A stretch of 44,781 nt of DNA from Acidocella sp. (GTDB lineage Bacteria; Pseudomonadota; Alphaproteobacteria; Acetobacterales; Acetobacteraceae). The notes beneath the pieces were generated by a model that searched no databases, was not told where the DNA came from, and was given only the letters and a program-made list of their open reading frames with translations. This document shows, one piece after another, positions 14,492 through 22,120 of the stretch. The DNA is taken from contig JAQNCT010000017.1 in assembly GCA_029077825.1 (NCBI GenBank), forward strand, positions 1-44,781, in the 5' to 3' direction. Numbering within the stretch: the stretch's first letter is position 1; each line of letters begins with the position of its first letter. A program made the position numbers and the translations under genes.

Positions 14492-16858
14492 TCAGCCGCG
14501 CAATAGCGCGTCGGCGCAGGCATCGAGAATTGCAGCGGCGTCGATTTCGTATTCGGCATATAAAGCCGCTACATCACCGGACTGGCCAAAATGGTCCGGC
14601 CCCAGGGCCATGACAATTTGACCTCGCACCCCACCAAGCCAGGCATGGGCGGCGGGATGCCCGTCAAGCACGCTGATTATGGCGGCGTCACGCGCGAGGG
14701 GGGATAATATGTCTTCGATATGTGAAGTGGCAGCCATATCGCCCAACCGACGTGCGCGTTGGGCTGCGCGCCAGCCGGCGTAAAGCCGGTCTGGGCTGGT
14801 AATGGCCAATAATCCTGCCCCTGGTGCATCTTCCAGCAATTGCGCAAAAGCCTGCTCGGCTTCACCGGCAACCGCACCCTGGTAGGCGATAATAATTTTG
14901 GCACCAGGGGCTGGTGGCACCACCCAATGGGCACCTGCGATCACATGCGCTTTGTTCAAATTGCGTGATGGCTGGGTTAAAATCATGGTTGAGAGCCGCA
15001 ACCACACCGCCGAGCCTTCCGGTTGTTGCATCCAGTCAAAAGCGTGGCGCAATAATATCGCTAGCTCGTCACAATAGGCCGGCTCAAAGCTCGCCAGACG
15101 GTCCTGCACGATGGCAAGCAACGGGGTGTTGGTGGATTGATGCTGCCCACCCTCGGGTGCCAGCGTGATGCCTGATGGCGTGCCCACCAATAAAAACCGC
15201 GCATCCTGGTAGCAGGCGTAAAACAGCGCATCATGACCGCGGTTCACAAATGGGTCATACACCGTGCCAATCGGCAGCAGCCTAGCACCGTTCAGGTCAT
15301 GGCTCATGCCAGCCGCGCCAAGCAGTAAAAACAGGTTCTGCTCGGCGATGCCAAGTTCAATATGCTGGCCGGTCGGGTTGGTGCCCCAGCGCTGCGCGCT
15401 GGCCAGCTTGCCGTCGCGGAACACATCATCACGGGTGTGCCGGTCAAACACCCCGCGCCGGTTTATCCAGGGTCCAAGGTTGGTGGACACCGCCACATCC
15501 GGGCTCATGGTAACAATGCGCTTGGCCATGGCGGCGCTCTCGCCTTGCCCGCGACCAATTTCCGATAAAATCTCGCCAAACCCGGCCTGCGTACTCATCC
15601 GCCGACCCGTAAATTTTGGCTGCGGCAAAATCTCGGGCACCGGAATCATAGCGGCGTCCATCCGCCTTCCGTGCGTGGTCAGCGGGGTGGCAAATGGCAC
15701 GCCTGCCACAAACCGCGCCACAGCTTGCGGCTGCGCTATGCCTTCCCAGGGCTCCCACTCGTGCCCTGGGCGCACGTTCATCTCGGTTCGAAATTCACTC
15801 ATCTGGTCAACCGTCATCATCCCGGCGTGGTTGTCCTTATGCCCGGCGAATGGCAGCCCCATGCCCTTGATGGTGTAGGATAAAAAGCAGGTGGGCTGGT
15901 CGCTTGTCGCAGCCGCCCTGAATGCCTCGGTCAATGAAGCCAGGTCATGCCCGGCCAGATTGGTCATTAGTTTGCCCAACGCGGCATCGCTCAGCGGGTC
16001 AATAATGGCGCGCACGCCGCGCGATTTCGCCATATCCGCTAAAATGGCCTGCCGCCAGGCCGCCCCACCCTGGAAGGTGAGCGCTGAGTAGGTGGAATTG
16101 GGGCATTCATCGATCCAGCCGCGCAGTGATGAGCCACCTGGTTTGGCGAACGCCGCTTCCAGCTGCTTGCCATACTTCAACTGGACGACGCGCCAGCCCA
16201 TATCCTTGAAAAGCCCCTCGAACCGGCCAAACAGCCGGTCAGGCATCACGCTGTCCAGGCTTTGGCGGTTATAATCCACCACCCACCAGACATCCCGCAC
16301 ATCGTGCTTCCAGCCCTCCAGCAGGGCCTCATAAATATTGCCCTCATCAAGCTCCGCATCACCGGCGATGGCAATATGTCTGGCGCGGGGGCTGGCTGGG
16401 TCCACCATGCCATGCGCCCGTACGTAATCTTGCATCATGGAGGCAAAGCTGGTGAGCGCGACCCCCAACCCGACCGAGCCGGTGGAAAAATCAATCTCGG
16501 CGCCATCCTTGGCGCGGGACGGATACGCCTGCGCACCACCGAACTGGCGTAACCCGGCCATTTTTTCCAGGCTCTGGCGGCCCAAAAGGTAATTGATGGC
16601 ATGCAGCACAGGCCCGGCATGGGGTTTTACCGCCACCCGGTCCTGTGGCCGCAATGTGTCAAAGTACAAAGCTGTCATGATCGAGGTGACAGATGCACAA
16701 GATGCCTGGTGCCCGCCAACCTTCATGCCATCCCGGTTGGGGCGCAGATGGTTGGCGTTATGGATCATCCAGGCAGACAGCCAGAGCAATTTACGCTCAA
16801 CCGCCGCCATCGCCGCCAACGTATCAAGCTCAGATTTTATCGGACGGATCTCGTTCAT
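14492..16858 (-). CDS. Transketolase/AceE-like ThDP-dependent enzyme
   Basis: A 788-residue thiamin-diphosphate enzyme that joins the PP, Pyr and C-terminal domains in one chain, like transketolase and homodimeric pyruvate dehydrogenase E1. The ThDP-metal motif runs from GDAELDEGN (166-174) to Asn197 in VVDYNRQSLD. It is shorter than AceE (about 890) and has AceE-like rather than transketolase-like sequences around the cofactor. No E2 or E3 gene is adjacent, so I do not assign it to a pyruvate dehydrogenase complex. It may use a sugar phosphate or an alpha-keto acid. A 9-bp hairpin lies immediately before the ATG. It is a single-gene unit, convergent with the small secreted protein and divergent from the Rieske gene. 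Confidence 0.75.
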   Translation of the reverse strand: MNEIRPIKSELDTLAAMAAVERKLLWLSAWMIHNANHLRPNRDGMKVGGHQASCASVTSIMTALYFDTLRPQDRVAVKPHAGPVLHAINYLLGRQSLEKMAGLRQFGGAQAYPSRAKDGAEIDFSTGSVGLGVALTSFASMMQDYVRAHGMVDPASPRARHIAIAGDAELDEGNIYEALLEGWKHDVRDVWWVVDYNRQSLDSVMPDRLFGRFEGLFKDMGWRVVQLKYGKQLEAAFAKPGGSSLRGWIDECPNSTYSALTFQGGAAWRQAILADMAKSRGVRAIIDPLSDAALGKLMTNLAGHDLASLTEAFRAAATSDQPTCFLSYTIKGMGLPFAGHKDNHAGMMTVDQMSEFRTEMNVRPGHEWEPWEGIAQPQAVARFVAGVPFATPLTTHGRRMDAAMIPVPEILPQPKFTGRRMSTQAGFGEILSEIGRGQGESAAMAKRIVTMSPDVAVSTNLGPWINRRGVFDRHTRDDVFRDGKLASAQRWGTNPTGQHIELGIAEQNLFLLLGAAGMSHDLNGARLLPIGTVYDPFVNRGHDALFYACYQDARFLLVGTPSGITLAPEGGQHQSTNTPLLAIVQDRLASFEPAYCDELAILLRHAFDWMQQPEGSAVWLRLSTMILTQPSRNLNKAHVIAGAHWVVPPAPGAKIIIAYQGAVAGEAEQAFAQLLEDAPGAGLLAITSPDRLYAGWRAAQRARRLGDMAATSHIEDILSPLARDAAIISVLDGHPAAHAWLGGVRGQIVMALGPDHFGQSGDVAALYAEYEIDAAAILDACADALLRG

Positions 16859-17153
16859 GGCCGGAACTTAGCAAGGTTCCGGCCAAAATGGCAGGGCTAA
16901 CAGGCGCCGCCTGCCAGCGCTTCATTTGCGCGATTTCCTTGTATTGTCCGGCAATGATCTCACGCGACAAAGCCAGTCATTCCGGGTTTTGTAATAAACC
17001 GCTGCAAACAGGGGCCACCTCAGCAATCGGTTACGATTTTGCTCAAAATGGCGGAAGTTTCAGTCCGCATTCTGACCGCACCTTAATATAAGTACCATGT
17101 TCAAATGCTTCCCATGCTGCCAAGATCGAAGAAATGCCACTTGAAAGACCCAC
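16859..17153. promoter_or_regulatory. Divergent intergenic region with a start-adjacent hairpin
   Basis: The gap between the divergent transketolase-like and Rieske genes has no ORF I can support. GGCCGGAAC (16859-16867) and GTTCCGGCC (16876-16884) form a perfect 9-bp stem with an 8-base loop, placed so that the stem ends at the minus-strand ATG (16858). No ordinary RBS is visible between them. CAGGCGCCGCCTG at 16900-16912 is a short perfect dyad. The rest shows no recognisable promoter. Confidence 0.5.
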
Positions 17154-18245
17154 ATGGATTCGATTGTTTTTAATACGGACGATACTGCCGAAGTTCCCCC
17201 GCCGGTCTCAGCGATGGATATCGATACCAGGAAGGTCAAAATCCACCCTGACCATTGGTATCCGGTTGCATGGTCGCGTGAGGTTAAGGCTGGCAAAACC
17301 CATGCGGTAAAATTTGCCGGCAGCCCCATTGTGTTGGTCCGCCCGAAGGAGGGCGCTGTGTTTGCTCTGGCAAATCGTTGTGCCCACCGGCAGGTGCCAT
17401 TGGATGCCGGGGTGGTTTCAGGGTGCGCGGTACGTTGTGGCTACCATGGCTGGACTTATGATAGCTCTGGCAAATGCATTGATGTGCCGTATCTGGGCAA
17501 AGGTAAAATGCCAAATGGTGTGCGTGCCTACCCATGCCGTGAGGAAGCCGGGTTGGTTTTTATTTTTCCCGGCAACCCTGAACTTGCCGAAGCCTCATTT
17601 CCTATTCTGGGTGGTGCCATAAACCCAGACTATAAAACCCGTCGCTTTGGCCGTGAGGTAGCTTGCCACTACAGCTTCATGCATGAGAATTTGATGGACA
17701 TGAACCATCAGTTTTTGCATCGCAAACAAATGGGGCAGATCCGGCCACGCTATTTGGGCCGCCGTATGGGTGAAAATTGGCTGGAGGTGCAATATACCTT
17801 CGCTCGTACCGGCGGAAAGCAGCCGCTGGGCGAAGCTGCCGTGTTTGGGGGCCGCCGCGGTGATGGGAATGATAAAGATGTCATGACCATTCGCACTGAA
17901 TACCCTTACCAAACCCTTAAAATTCTGCCCGCAGGTGATGCAGAGCCGGTAATGGATTTATGGATTGTTTATGTGCCGCTTGATGCTGAGCAGCGCACCA
18001 TTCGCACCTTTGGCTTGCTTTCCATTCATAAACCTAAAGGCCTGCTGGGCAAATCCCTGCTGAACATCGGTTGGCCTTTCCTGATCCGTTTTACTGAAAA
18101 TATTTTCCGCGAAGACCGTGAAATTGTTGAAGCTGAGCAAGCCGCGCATGACGCCCAGGGCATGAATCTTAACCAGGAAGTTTTCCCGGTTATCCGGGAA
18201 CTCACGGGTCTGCTAGGCCGTTGCGGCGATGGTGAAGTGAGCTAA
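17154..18245 (+). CDS. Rieske-type [2Fe-2S] non-haem iron oxygenase
   Basis: A 363-residue Rieske oxygenase of the VanA/PaO-like single-component-oxygenase group. The Rieske centre ligands are Cys76, His78 (NRCAHRQVPL), Cys95 and His98 (CGYHGWTYD). The mononuclear iron site is expected in the segment ENLMDMNHQFLHR, with Asp182, His185 and His189 as candidates. Such enzymes hydroxylate or demethylate aromatic or polycyclic substrates with electrons from a separate reductase. No reductase gene is nearby, so the partner and substrate are unknown. The stop overlaps the convergent nnrDE gene by 44 bases. Confidence 0.85.
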   Translation: MDSIVFNTDDTAEVPPPVSAMDIDTRKVKIHPDHWYPVAWSREVKAGKTHAVKFAGSPIVLVRPKEGAVFALANRCAHRQVPLDAGVVSGCAVRCGYHGWTYDSSGKCIDVPYLGKGKMPNGVRAYPCREEAGLVFIFPGNPELAEASFPILGGAINPDYKTRRFGREVACHYSFMHENLMDMNHQFLHRKQMGQIRPRYLGRRMGENWLEVQYTFARTGGKQPLGEAAVFGGRRGDGNDKDVMTIRTEYPYQTLKILPAGDAEPVMDLWIVYVPLDAEQRTIRTFGLLSIHKPKGLLGKSLLNIGWPFLIRFTENIFREDREIVEAEQAAHDAQGMNLNQEVFPVIRELTGLLGRCGDGEVS

Positions 18246-19557
18246 CTTGCGGATACATCACGCCCGGCAGCAACAAGGCAAGGTCTTCAGCGATCATGCC
18301 GGGGCCAGCTTTTATGGCGGCTTGCCCGTGTAACCAGACGGCTGCGCAACTCGCCTCGAAGGCAGGCATATTTTGGGCTAATAGGGCGGCGATGATCCCG
18401 GCCAGTACGTCGCCGGTGCCGCCGGTGGCGAGCCAGGGCGGGGCGTTGGCGTTGATGCTGGCGCGTCCATCAGGTGCGGCAATGACCGTATCAGGGCCTT
18501 TGAGGATCGTGACTGCGTTGATCAGGCGGGCGGCAGCGCGGGCGGCGGTTAGTTTGTCATTTTTAATGGGGCCAAAGACCTGGGTGAATTCGCCCATATG
18601 CGGGGTTATGACGCTGACGCCGCGCAACTGTTCCGGCGCGCTGGCGCAAGCGGTCAGGGCATCGGCATCGGCGACAATGGTTTTACCCGCAGCGATCAAC
18701 AAGCTCAGCTTGCCCCCTGCCTGCGCCACACCCAGGCCAGGGCCGCAAACCCAAACCTTGCGGCGTACATCGGCTGTCAGAGCTTCGAGCGGGTCGCTGC
18801 GTACAATCAATCCGGCTTCGGGCGGAATGAATGCGGCGTCGGCGTGCAGCGTGACCATACCCGCGCCTGCCCGGCGGGCCGCGGCACATGCCAGCCGTGC
18901 CGCACCTGGCATGGTTCCACTCAGAACGGTAACGTCGCCAGAGGTATATTTATGGCCGGTGGCGGTGCGGGCGGGCAGGGACCAGAGGGCCGGATTATTC
19001 CGCCAGGTTTGCGGCTGGACATCGGTTAGTACCGCCACCGGCATGCCGATATCGCGCAGCAAAACTTCACCGCACAGGCCGCGCCCCGGATAGAGCAGAT
19101 GTCCCGGTTTGAGACGAAAGAAGGTCACTGTCAGTTCCGCTTGCGGCGCGTAGCCGCGCACCGCGCCGGTGGCGCCATCCACGCCGCTTGGGACGTCTAT
19201 CGCCACAATCCGCTTGGCCGCCTGCAATAAATCAGCAATCGGCCCGGCCACGTCGCGTGACAGGCCGGCGCCAAACACCGCATCGATCACCAGCTCCGCC
19301 TTCGCCACCTCATCGGGCCTGGCGGTTGCGACTGGCAGGATACGCACCGGCCAGCCGAGATTTTCCAAATAGGCGCCTGCCACCCGGCCATCGCCGCCAT
19401 TATTGCCGGGCCCACACAACACCGCCACGCGGCAAGGCGCATAGCGGCGGATGATGGCGCGTGCCACTGCCCGCCCGGCGGCGGCCATTAAAGCAGATTC
19501 GTCATTGGCCAGCCGGTCAGCCTGGGCCATCTCAAGCGGGGTTAAAACTTCGTCCAT
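18202..19557 (-). CDS. nnr: Bifunctional NAD(P)HX epimerase/dehydratase
   Basis: A 451-residue fusion that repairs hydrated NAD(P)H. The N-terminal half is the YjeF/NnrE epimerase domain, with the GPGNNGGDGRVAGAYL loop near residue 60. The C-terminal half is the ADP-dependent dehydratase NnrD with the HMGEFTQVFG segment and the P-loop-like GTGDVLAGIIAALL. Fusion of the two is usual in bacteria. I start at the ATG at 19557; a TTG at 19575 is in frame. The upstream region carries no strong RBS. The gene overlaps the Rieske gene at its 3' end and is divergent from the ParA gene. Confidence 0.92.
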   Translation of the reverse strand: MDEVLTPLEMAQADRLANDESALMAAAGRAVARAIIRRYAPCRVAVLCGPGNNGGDGRVAGAYLENLGWPVRILPVATARPDEVAKAELVIDAVFGAGLSRDVAGPIADLLQAAKRIVAIDVPSGVDGATGAVRGYAPQAELTVTFFRLKPGHLLYPGRGLCGEVLLRDIGMPVAVLTDVQPQTWRNNPALWSLPARTATGHKYTSGDVTVLSGTMPGAARLACAAARRAGAGMVTLHADAAFIPPEAGLIVRSDPLEALTADVRRKVWVCGPGLGVAQAGGKLSLLIAAGKTIVADADALTACASAPEQLRGVSVITPHMGEFTQVFGPIKNDKLTAARAAARLINAVTILKGPDTVIAAPDGRASINANAPPWLATGGTGDVLAGIIAALLAQNMPAFEASCAAVWLHGQAAIKAGPGMIAEDLALLLPGVMYPQVSSLHHRRNGLADP

Positions 19558-19620
19558 AGAAAAAACTTTGCACAATCCATGCGTTGCCGCCTAATTGTCA
19601 TCGAATCGGGAGTTTTGAAC

Positions 19621-20262
19621 ATGGGTAAGGTCATCGCGGTAGCTCAACAAAAAGGTGGGGCCGGCAAAACCATGCTCACGGCTCAGCTGGCGGTCGCGCT
19701 GGCAGTTGCGCTTTCACCAAATTCCAAGATAGCGGTGCTGGATATCGACCCGCAGGGTAGCCTGACAATTTGGGGTAAATTACGCGCCAACGCTGCCAAG
19801 GCCGCCGTTCCCATCGCCTCTCATACGGTCTCGGGCTGGCGCCTTGGCAGTGAGCTTGAGAAGCTGAAAGCGGCCTATGACATTGTTCTCATCGACACTC
19901 CGCCGGTTATTGACAGTGATGCCAGGCGGGCGATTCGGGCAGCTGACCTGGTGATTATCCCACTCAACCCATCGCCGCCGGACCTTTGGGCGGCGGAAGG
20001 AACTTTGAAGCTGGCGGCGGAGGAGAAGCGCAAAGTGGCATTGGTGTTCAACCGCGCCCCCGCGGCCTCCCGCCTGCGCAAGCGTCTGGAAGCCGAAATC
20101 TCGGCGCGCGGCTTGAAGCTGTTCAACAACGCGCTGGCCAACCGCGCCGGCTATGCCAACGCCTTTGCTGATGGGCTTGGCGTGTCGGAGATCAGCGCCA
20201 CCACCCCGGCTAGCCTTGAGCTATGTGCTCTGGCCGAAGAGGTCAAAAATTTCCTTTTGTAG
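19621..20262 (+). CDS. Orphan ParA-family ATPase
   Basis: A 213-residue ATPase of the ParA/MinD superfamily. The deviant Walker A KGGAGKT is at residues 11-17 (Lys11 and Lys16), Walker A' is VLDIDPQGS, and Walker B is IVLIDTPP. It has no N-terminal DNA-binding domain, so it belongs with the short chromosomal ParA proteins that position plasmids, chemotaxis clusters, carboxysomes or other cargo. No parB, or other cargo partner, lies alongside, and the target cannot be read. I start at the ATG at 19621 (GGGAG 11 bases upstream); an in-frame upstream start at 19579 has no RBS. Confidence 0.85.
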   Translation: MGKVIAVAQQKGGAGKTMLTAQLAVALAVALSPNSKIAVLDIDPQGSLTIWGKLRANAAKAAVPIASHTVSGWRLGSELEKLKAAYDIVLIDTPPVIDSDARRAIRAADLVIIPLNPSPPDLWAAEGTLKLAAEEKRKVALVFNRAPAASRLRKRLEAEISARGLKLFNNALANRAGYANAFADGLGVSEISATTPASLELCALAEEVKNFLL

Positions 20263-20517
20263 TAATATTTTATAACAAAATACCGTCGTTTCTTCATAAA
20301 AACTTCAGGTTGCCGTTAATTTTTATGATTTTAAAGCTTAAAAAGCCTAAAAAACACGCATCACACGCTTGCGTGATCGCCTTTTTTCCGCCACAAACTG
20401 CCCCAGTGGTTCACAGTGCACATGAATTTTTGATGAAGCATTGGACTTGCCGCCAAGTTTAGGGAGCTTCTAAAAAGACACCGAATGGTGTGGCCGGTCA
20501 TAAGACCGGCCTTTTTT
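20263..20517. other. Intergenic stretch with opposed terminators
   Basis: The stretch is AT-rich and carries no gene I can support. A short hairpin (CACGC/GCGTG at 20364-20375) is followed at some distance by a T run and could end the parA transcript. The only reading frame, a 45-codon ATG at 20325, has no RBS and low-quality sequence. Two strong terminators at the right end, one for each strand, suggest that a plus-strand transcript, possibly a small RNA, runs through here. Confidence 0.4.
20472..20491 (-). terminator. Intrinsic terminator for the yciI transcript
   Basis: On the minus strand ACACC (20491-20487) and GGTGT (20482-20478) form a 5-bp stem with an ATTC loop, followed by C and five Ts (20476-20472). 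It lies 27 bases after the yciI stop. Confidence 0.6.
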
Positions 20518-20519
20518 TT
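20492..20519 (+). terminator. Strong plus-strand intrinsic terminator
   Basis: GGCCGGTC (20492-20499), ATAA loop and GACCGGCC (20504-20511) make a perfect 8-bp stem, followed by eight Ts. It is 230 bases after the parA stop, so it ends either a long parA 3' UTR or a separate short transcript. Confidence 0.85.
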
Positions 20520-20808
20520 AGCCTTTTCGGCGATGGAACCTCTGGACATTTACCACGCCCCAAATTTCATGAACCGCATAAGGGTCGGCATTCATGAACG
20601 CCTGCACCGCCTCCAGGCTGTCGCCTTCGATCAGAAACAGTGAGCCGATCATGGTCTCGCCATCAGGCGTTTGCAGCGGGCCGGAGAGGACGACGTTGAC
20701 GCCAAAAGGCTCGCTAGTCTCGATAAATGCCCGGTGAGCCGTGTAATGTTGCAGCCGCGATGCCAGGGCATTTGGGCGATCAAGCGCGTGGACGGCAAAT
20801 AACGGCAT
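20518..20808 (-). CDS. YciI-family protein
   Basis: A 96-residue protein of the YciI family (dimeric alpha-beta barrel, ferredoxin-like). Key family residues are seen as HALDRP (His7, Asp10), RLQHYTAHRAF (His21, His25), the LSGPL turn and the DPYAVHEIW motif near the end. The family is thought to include small enzymes acting on chlorinated or cyclic compounds, but most members are uncharacterised. The ATG at 20808 has a weak RBS. It is transcribed divergently from the FAH-family gene. Confidence 0.85.
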   Translation of the reverse strand: MPLFAVHALDRPNALASRLQHYTAHRAFIETSEPFGVNVVLSGPLQTPDGETMIGSLFLIEGDSLEAVQAFMNADPYAVHEIWGVVNVQRFHRRKG

Positions 20809-20928
20809 CTTGCTTGAATCTTTCTATGTGCCGAAGCACATGTAGTCGGATTGCAAAAGTTAGATATGGTCTGGCACGCCACCCAGCTTTGAGCCAGTCG
20901 CGGGCAGTTTTTAGATAAGGAATTTAAT

Positions 20929-21774
20929 ATGAAATTATTGCGCTATGGCGATGAAGGGCAGGAACAATGGGGTTTGCTCGATGATGAGGGCAAAATTCGC
21001 AGCCTCTCAGATGCGCTGGTGGGGTTTGCCAGTGATGCGCTGAGCCCGGCCTGGATTGAGCATTTATCCAAGCTGCCGCCGCACACGCTGCCATTTTTAA
21101 AGGCGGAACACCGGATTGCCGCACCAATCCCCTTGCCGCGGAATTTCGTCTGCATCGGGTTAAACTATGCTGATCATGCGGCGGAAACCGGCGGGAAAAT
21201 CCCGAAAGAGCCGATTATTTTCCTCAAATCGCTCTCAGCTTTCAGCGGGCCTTATGATGATATCAAAATCCCTCGCGGTTCAGAAAAAACTGACTGGGAG
21301 GTTGAGCTTGGCGTGGTAATAGGCACCAAGGCCAGTTACGTGAGCGAGGCTGACGCACTGGATTATGTGGCCGGTTATTGCACCGTGAATGATGTTTCAG
21401 AGCGCGCCTATCAAATGGAGCGCTCCGGTACCTGGGATAAAGGCAAAGGCTGTGACAGTTTTGGCCCGGTGGGGCCTTACCTGGTTACCAAGGATGAGGT
21501 GCCGGACCCGCAGAATTTGAACCTTTGGACTGAGGTGGATGGCATCCGCCGCCAGGATGGCAACACCAAAACCATGGTGTTCGGGGTGGCGATGCTGGTG
21601 AGCTATGTCTCACAGTTTATCACTTTATATCCCGGCGACATTATTGCCACCGGCACCCCGCCGGGTGTTGGGCTAGGCATCAAACCAGAGCCGGTGTTCC
21701 TCAAGGTTGGGCAAAAGCTCAAAATTGGCGTGCAGGGCCTGGGTGAGCAGACTTACAAAACCATCGCCGCTTGA
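20929..21774 (+). CDS. Fumarylacetoacetate hydrolase (FAH) family enzyme
   Basis: A 281-residue cytoplasmic enzyme with the FAH fold at about residues 70-278. The block ICIGLNYADHAAE-like (CIGLNYADHAAETG), then EPIIFLKSLSAFSGPYDDI and TDWEVELGVVIG with the metal-binding glutamates, followed by GTPPGVGLGIKP, is diagnostic. FAH-family members hydrolyse C-C bonds of acylpyruvates, or hydrate or decarboxylate sugar acids; the class with this length often acts on acylpyruvate or ureidoglycolate. I do not assign one substrate. The ATG follows AAGGAA. The next gene, an ABM-domain protein, starts 16 bases after the stop and is likely cotranscribed. Confidence 0.85.
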   Translation: MKLLRYGDEGQEQWGLLDDEGKIRSLSDALVGFASDALSPAWIEHLSKLPPHTLPFLKAEHRIAAPIPLPRNFVCIGLNYADHAAETGGKIPKEPIIFLKSLSAFSGPYDDIKIPRGSEKTDWEVELGVVIGTKASYVSEADALDYVAGYCTVNDVSERAYQMERSGTWDKGKGCDSFGPVGPYLVTKDEVPDPQNLNLWTEVDGIRRQDGNTKTMVFGVAMLVSYVSQFITLYPGDIIATGTPPGVGLGIKPEPVFLKVGQKLKIGVQGLGEQTYKTIAA

Positions 21775-21790
21775 TGCCAGGAGCCAGAGT

Positions 21791-22084
21791 ATGATCACTG
21801 AAATCGCCGAAATCATTGTCAAACCCGGCATGGAGCATGAATTTCAGGCCGGGGTGGCCACGTGCCAGCCGGTGTTTGCCAGGGCCGTTGGCTGTCACGG
21901 ACTGGAATTGCACCACTGCATTGAAAACCCGCAGCATTTTATCCTGATGGTAAAGTGGGAAAGCGTTGCTCACCACATGGAGATCTTTCGTACCTCACCG
22001 GATTTTCAAATCTGGCGGGGCGCGGTAGGGGCCTGTTTTGCCGAGCCGCCCAAGGTGTATCACACCAAAACCACCATCCGCTGA
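21791..22084 (+). CDS. Antibiotic-biosynthesis-monooxygenase (ABM) domain protein
   Basis: A 97-residue ABM/YgiN-type protein with a dimeric ferredoxin-like fold. IAEIIVKPGMEHEFQAG, then GCHGLELHHCIENPQHFILMVKWES and the C-terminal FQIWRGAV are the typical strands and helices. Members act as quinol or haem monooxygenases or as structural dimers, so only the fold is assigned. An in-frame start at 21707 would overlap the upstream gene by 68 bases. The ATG at 21791 with CCAGG/GAGCC-like upstream sequence is preferred. Confidence 0.8.
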   Translation: MITEIAEIIVKPGMEHEFQAGVATCQPVFARAVGCHGLELHHCIENPQHFILMVKWESVAHHMEIFRTSPDFQIWRGAVGACFAEPPKVYHTKTTIR

Positions 22085-22120
22085 TTGGCTTTTTAGCGGC
22101 GGAATTGGTAGGGGAGCCGG

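Noticed and set aside
16900-16912. 13-base dyad as an operator
   Set aside because: Too short and not near a recognisable promoter; GC-rich dyads of this size occur by chance.
20325-20462. 45-codon plus-strand frame after parA
   Set aside because: No RBS and low-quality sequence; the stretch is better explained as untranslated RNA and terminators.
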